Shown: in pieces, positions 61,492 to 64,000 of the stretch
How the letters are laid out: every line of letters starts with the position of its first letter
Numbering within the stretch: the first letter of the stretch is position 1
Translations under genes and position numbers: made by a program
The notes under the pieces: model-generated
Database searches by the model: none
What the model saw: the letters and a program-made list of their open reading frames with translations, nothing else
Told to the model about the DNA's origin: nothing
Assembly: GCA_947493175.1 (NCBI GenBank)
Contig: CANLQD010000012.1
Coordinates: forward strand, 25,383 to 89,382
Source of the DNA: an uncultured Flavobacteriaceae bacterium
GTDB taxonomy: Bacteria; Bacteroidota; Bacteroidia; Flavobacteriales; Flavobacteriaceae
DNA length: 64,000 nt
Direction: 5' to 3'

Positions 61492-62248
61492 TCAATTCTG
61501 CTAGGTATGTTTTACTATGGGTAACCAAAAAATCGATCAGTTGAAACTCATTGTCCTTTTTCAATAAGGACTGGGCCGGTGCCTTGGTATCTACATACAA
61601 TAAAAAACTATCGATTTTGTCCTGGGGAAGTTTCAAATCGACCACAAAAAATTCATCATCGTACACCTGTCGAAGCACGTTGCTGAGCTTTAATGGTTCT
61701 TTTTCCTCGGTCTTTTTCTTGGAGGCGGCTTTCACTATAGCTTTGAAAATATTCACAAAATTGAGACCATCTACCATACCCCTTTCGGCCTGGGATCGGG
61801 CAATATTTTCTACTTTGGAGGAACGATCTATTTCATATTCGTATTTTTTAAAGCGACTAAACCGATCGTTCGTAACCTCCAAAAACTTTTCTTGGTCTTC
61901 AGGAGTAACGACCACCTCGTCTAACTCGGTAACCTTTTCGTTTACTTCGACCACCAATCGATTGGCCTTCAATATTTCCTCCGTAATTTTGATTACGGTC
62001 AACTGATAGTTAACAGCCGTAAAAGCGAGTTCATCATCCAATTTCACCTTAATAGCAAAACGACCGTTTTCATCTGTTATGGTTGCATTCTCCGTAGTTA
62101 TATTGATTACATTCTCATTAGGAACGTTTACATCGCGATAAATGACCTGACCTCGTAGGAGAACCCGATCTTCCTGGGCGAAAAACGTATGGATACTAAA
62201 AAAAGTGAGCAATGCCACTAGGGTAAATCGAATGCTAGTTGTTTTCAT
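61478..62248 (-). CDS. carboxypeptidase-regulatory-like domain protein, SusC-N-like, copy 1
   Basis: 256 residues, the same length as copy 2. Signal peptide (TLVALLTFFSIHTFFAQ), regulatory-like domain (LRGQVIYRDVNVPNENVINITTENATITDENGRFAI), TonB-box-like ELDEVVVTPED near residue 110, and a helical domain with KKYEYEIDRSSKVENIARSQ. Both end with a conserved region (VVDLKLPQDKIDSFLLYVD here). A recent to moderate tandem duplication is evident. First gene of the group leading to DUF6702 and M1 peptidase. Confidence 0.82.
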   Translation of the reverse strand: MKTTSIRFTLVALLTFFSIHTFFAQEDRVLLRGQVIYRDVNVPNENVINITTENATITDENGRFAIKVKLDDELAFTAVNYQLTVIKITEEILKANRLVVEVNEKVTELDEVVVTPEDQEKFLEVTNDRFSRFKKYEYEIDRSSKVENIARSQAERGMVDGLNFVNIFKAIVKAASKKKTEEKEPLKLSNVLRQVYDDEFFVVDLKLPQDKIDSFLLYVDTKAPAQSLLKKDNEFQLIDFLVTHSKTYLAELNAEE

Positions 62249-62706
62249 CTATAATTATTTGTCTGCTGTGAGCTAACAGCAACGAAGCTCATCGGACTGT
62301 AAAGTAAGGAAAGAACAATCAAAATGAGTCCGTTTTATCCTGATAAAGAAAGTATAACTTAGGGGGATAAAAAAACCGTCACCTCTAAACTTTTGTTAAT
62401 TTGTTCTGGAGTGAAATGGGGTTTGACCAAAAATCGTGCTTTTCAAAGATGGCGACAGTTTTGTTCCCGAGGGCATCTTGTACCGTTGAACGAAGATTGT
62501 TCGCCCTTTAACCGGATGCATATTCAATTTAACCGATAATCCTAGGTAAGTAATGAGATAATTCTATTTTTGTTAGCTCCCCTAGAGCAAACTACTTGAA
62601 GGCAAGTCTGTGAAGTATTATAAGAAATAACCTTTCGATTTCGTAGCTTGGCCTTTGGTATTTAAATCTCGATTATCGAGTAAAAAATGAAACTAATTCT
62701 TGGTTT
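62249..62706. other. divergent control region of 458 nt, no gene
   Basis: Separates the SusC-N-like operon from the repeat protein. It holds a TATTTTTG -7 box for the plus strand (62565-62572, leader about 130 nt), the 13-nt palindrome CTCGATTATCGAG at 62668-62680 and a 7-codon frame (62687-62710) whose TGA overlaps the ATG at 62707. No stable RNA was recognised. Confidence 0.45.
62565..62572 (+). promoter_or_regulatory. candidate -7 element TATTTTTG of the repeat-protein gene
   Basis: Exact TAnnTTTG match about 135 nt before the ATG; no -33 TTTG at the proper distance. Confidence 0.35.
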
Positions 62707-64000
62707 ATGAGAGCACTGAGACTGTTCATTGTTTTGGGTATGCTTTGTGGTTTGGGCCATGCGCAGGTAAAAATAGGGGATAACCCGCAAACAATCGATC
62801 CTGCAGCTGTGCTTGAGCTGGAGAGTACGACAGCGGCCCTGATCATTACCCGGGTGACCACCCAACAAATGGAGGCCATTCTTCCAGATCAGGGTGCATT
62901 GGTCTACAATATTGAAACACAATGTGTACACTATTACGATGGTGCCCAATGGGTGAATTTATGTGAGGGCGCAAGCATTGATCTAACCGCCGATCCCATT
63001 GTTAACCCCATCAGTACCATTGTGCTGACTCAAACCGCCGACGGTAACAATATTGAAGTAGCTCCTAATAGCATACGTTCGGAACAAATTATCGATGGAG
63101 GTATTTTTGGCAATGACATTAACGACAATTCCATAGGTGCCAATAAATTGGCCCGAAACTCCGTGGGAAAGATTGCCATGAGTGAAAATGCCGTTGGCCC
63201 ATTTGCCATTGATCGTGATAGCCTTCCGTTGAGCTTCTTCATAAATGATGTGCCTTTCTTGACTACAGGTGACATCCCAAATGCGGTGAGCGGTGATGCG
63301 GATAATGTACTTGTAGTCGGAAGTGACAATGGAGCTTTTTACAATGATCAACCGCTTGTAGACGCCATAGCGGTCAATACCACAGCCATTGCCAATGATT
63401 TGGACGGAAACCCGGAGAACGAACTTCAGAACCTATCGCTGAACGGGAATCTTTTGACTTTATCGGATCCTGTAAACGGGGACGACGTTATTGATTTGGC
63501 AGGTTTTACCATAGGTGATAACGACCCCAACGACGATATCGTTACCCGATTCGAGGTGGTCGGCCCCAATTTGGTATTGACCGAGGGCACTACGGACTTT
63601 CCCGTTCCATTGACCGATTTGGGAGCCGGTAGCGGCAGTACCGAAGTGGTAGACGGTACTACCCTCACGGGGGTAGGGACTGCAACCAATCCTTTCAAAA
63701 TTGAACCTTCACCTACTGCTGGACAGTTTTTGTCCACGGATGCGACCGGCAATGTAGTTTGGAACGATTTGCCAACAGGCTCGGGCGGTACGGTCAATAC
63801 GGACGGAACCACCATAACGGGCGATGGAGATGGGACACCCTTATCCGTGATAGATGGGGGAATAAGCCCTATTAAAATTGAACCTTCGGCCACTGCAAAC
63901 CAGTTTTTGACGACAAATGCTATTGGCGATGTGGAATGGGTTACCGTAACGCCCGGAAGCGGCTCTACCGAAGTGGTAGACGGCACTACCCTCACGGGGG
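62707..64000 (+). CDS. large repetitive secreted protein, 3' end outside window
   Basis: Open for 431 codons from the ATG at 62707 to the window edge. Signal peptide (LFIVLGMLCGLGHAQ), then KIGDNPQTIDPAAVLELES and LIITRVTTQQMEAI, the usual start of big flavobacterial surface proteins. Further on a beta-rich repeat array: TEVVDGTTLTG at residues 312 and 421, TVNTDGTTITG at 362, and KIEPSxTAxQFL at 331 and 390, so units of about 50-59 residues. Rich in Asp, Asn, Gly, Thr. Role as adhesin or matrix protein and export by type IX secretion are inferences; no C-terminal signal is visible. Confidence 0.85.
   Translation, partial: MRALRLFIVLGMLCGLGHAQVKIGDNPQTIDPAAVLELESTTAALIITRVTTQQMEAILPDQGALVYNIETQCVHYYDGAQWVNLCEGASIDLTADPIVNPISTIVLTQTADGNNIEVAPNSIRSEQIIDGGIFGNDINDNSIGANKLARNSVGKIAMSENAVGPFAIDRDSLPLSFFINDVPFLTTGDIPNAVSGDADNVLVVGSDNGAFYNDQPLVDAIAVNTTAIANDLDGNPENELQNLSLNGNLLTLSDPVNGDDVIDLAGFTIGDNDPNDDIVTRFEVVGPNLVLTEGTTDFPVPLTDLGAGSGSTEVVDGTTLTGVGTATNPFKIEPSPTAGQFLSTDATGNVVWNDLPTGSGGTVNTDGTTITGDGDGTPLSVIDGGISPIKIEPSATANQFLTTNAIGDVEWVTVTPGSGSTEVVDGTTLTG

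Noticed and set aside
63426..63995. 189-codon minus-strand frame rich in Pro, Val and Ser
   Set aside because: Mirror of the repeat protein; the periodic composition on the plus strand explains it.
1..64000. Search for CRISPR arrays, rRNA, tRNA, phage genes and intact IS elements
   Set aside because: No regularly spaced direct repeats, no conserved RNA segments, no transposase or integrase frames were seen.

Overview
The window is a chromosomal segment of a Flavobacteriaceae-type Bacteroidota, probably a marine member of the Maribacter/Zobellia/Muricauda-like group. This rests on the gene families (HmuY, DUF4856, DUF6607, DUF6702, imelysin, SusC-like motifs, CxDxxxNGxExxVDCGGxCxxC linkers in lipoproteins), on the lack of clear Shine-Dalgarno sites, and on repeated promoters of the Bacteroidota form TTTG - about 20 nt - TAnnTTTG. 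These promoters often decide which start codon is usable. No rRNA, tRNA, CRISPR array, phage or intact IS was seen. The genome is compact: many convergent gene pairs overlap by 4-23 nt.

Region 1-8.8 kb is an iron/heme acquisition locus. A TonB receptor, an HmuY-like lipoprotein and a DoxX-like membrane protein form one unit. A DUF4856 lipoprotein, an imelysin lipoprotein and an HTTM (vitamin K carboxylase-like) membrane protein lie downstream on the same strand. A DUF6607 protein is divergent. Similar AT-rich palindromic operator candidates sit in the receptor/DUF6607 promoter region and in the DUF4856 promoter region, so one repressor (Fur-like by inference) probably controls the locus.

Region 8.8-19 kb is mixed metabolism: HMG-CoA lyase, LysE exporter, Dabb protein, PyrD, peptidase T, YdeI-like, a Tat-exported Gfo/Idh/MocA oxidoreductase, Nudix, PyrE, SRPBCC and BirA. 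Region 19-24 kb is a same-strand cluster rsfS-ftsH-LUD-cdsA-psd-ACBP, which joins ribosome silencing, membrane proteolysis and phospholipid synthesis. Region 24-30 kb holds creatininase-like, RDD, TIGR02117 and GNAT genes, then an HxlR regulator with a clear palindromic operator in front of two genes, each broken by a one-base loss in an A run.

Region 30-48 kb is mostly housekeeping: valS, DUF1573, aspartyl protease with PDZ, aminotransferase-murB, two ECF sigma factors around an anti-sigma factor and a small Cys-rich protein, lipA, GAPDH coupled to a hybrid histidine kinase, lpxK, Nif3, and a COG1579 coiled-coil protein that has lost its zinc-ribbon cysteines. Region 48-57.7 kb carries kynurenine 3-monooxygenase and kynureninase (tryptophan breakdown), a stand-alone ClpP paralogue, an MFS transporter, VOC, GNAT, an O-methyltransferase, PAP2 and TatA. 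Region 57.7-62.2 kb is one minus-strand group: two overlapping paralogues that resemble the N-terminal part of SusC proteins, a DUF6702 protein and an M1 metallopeptidase. The window ends inside a large repetitive secreted protein (62707 onward).
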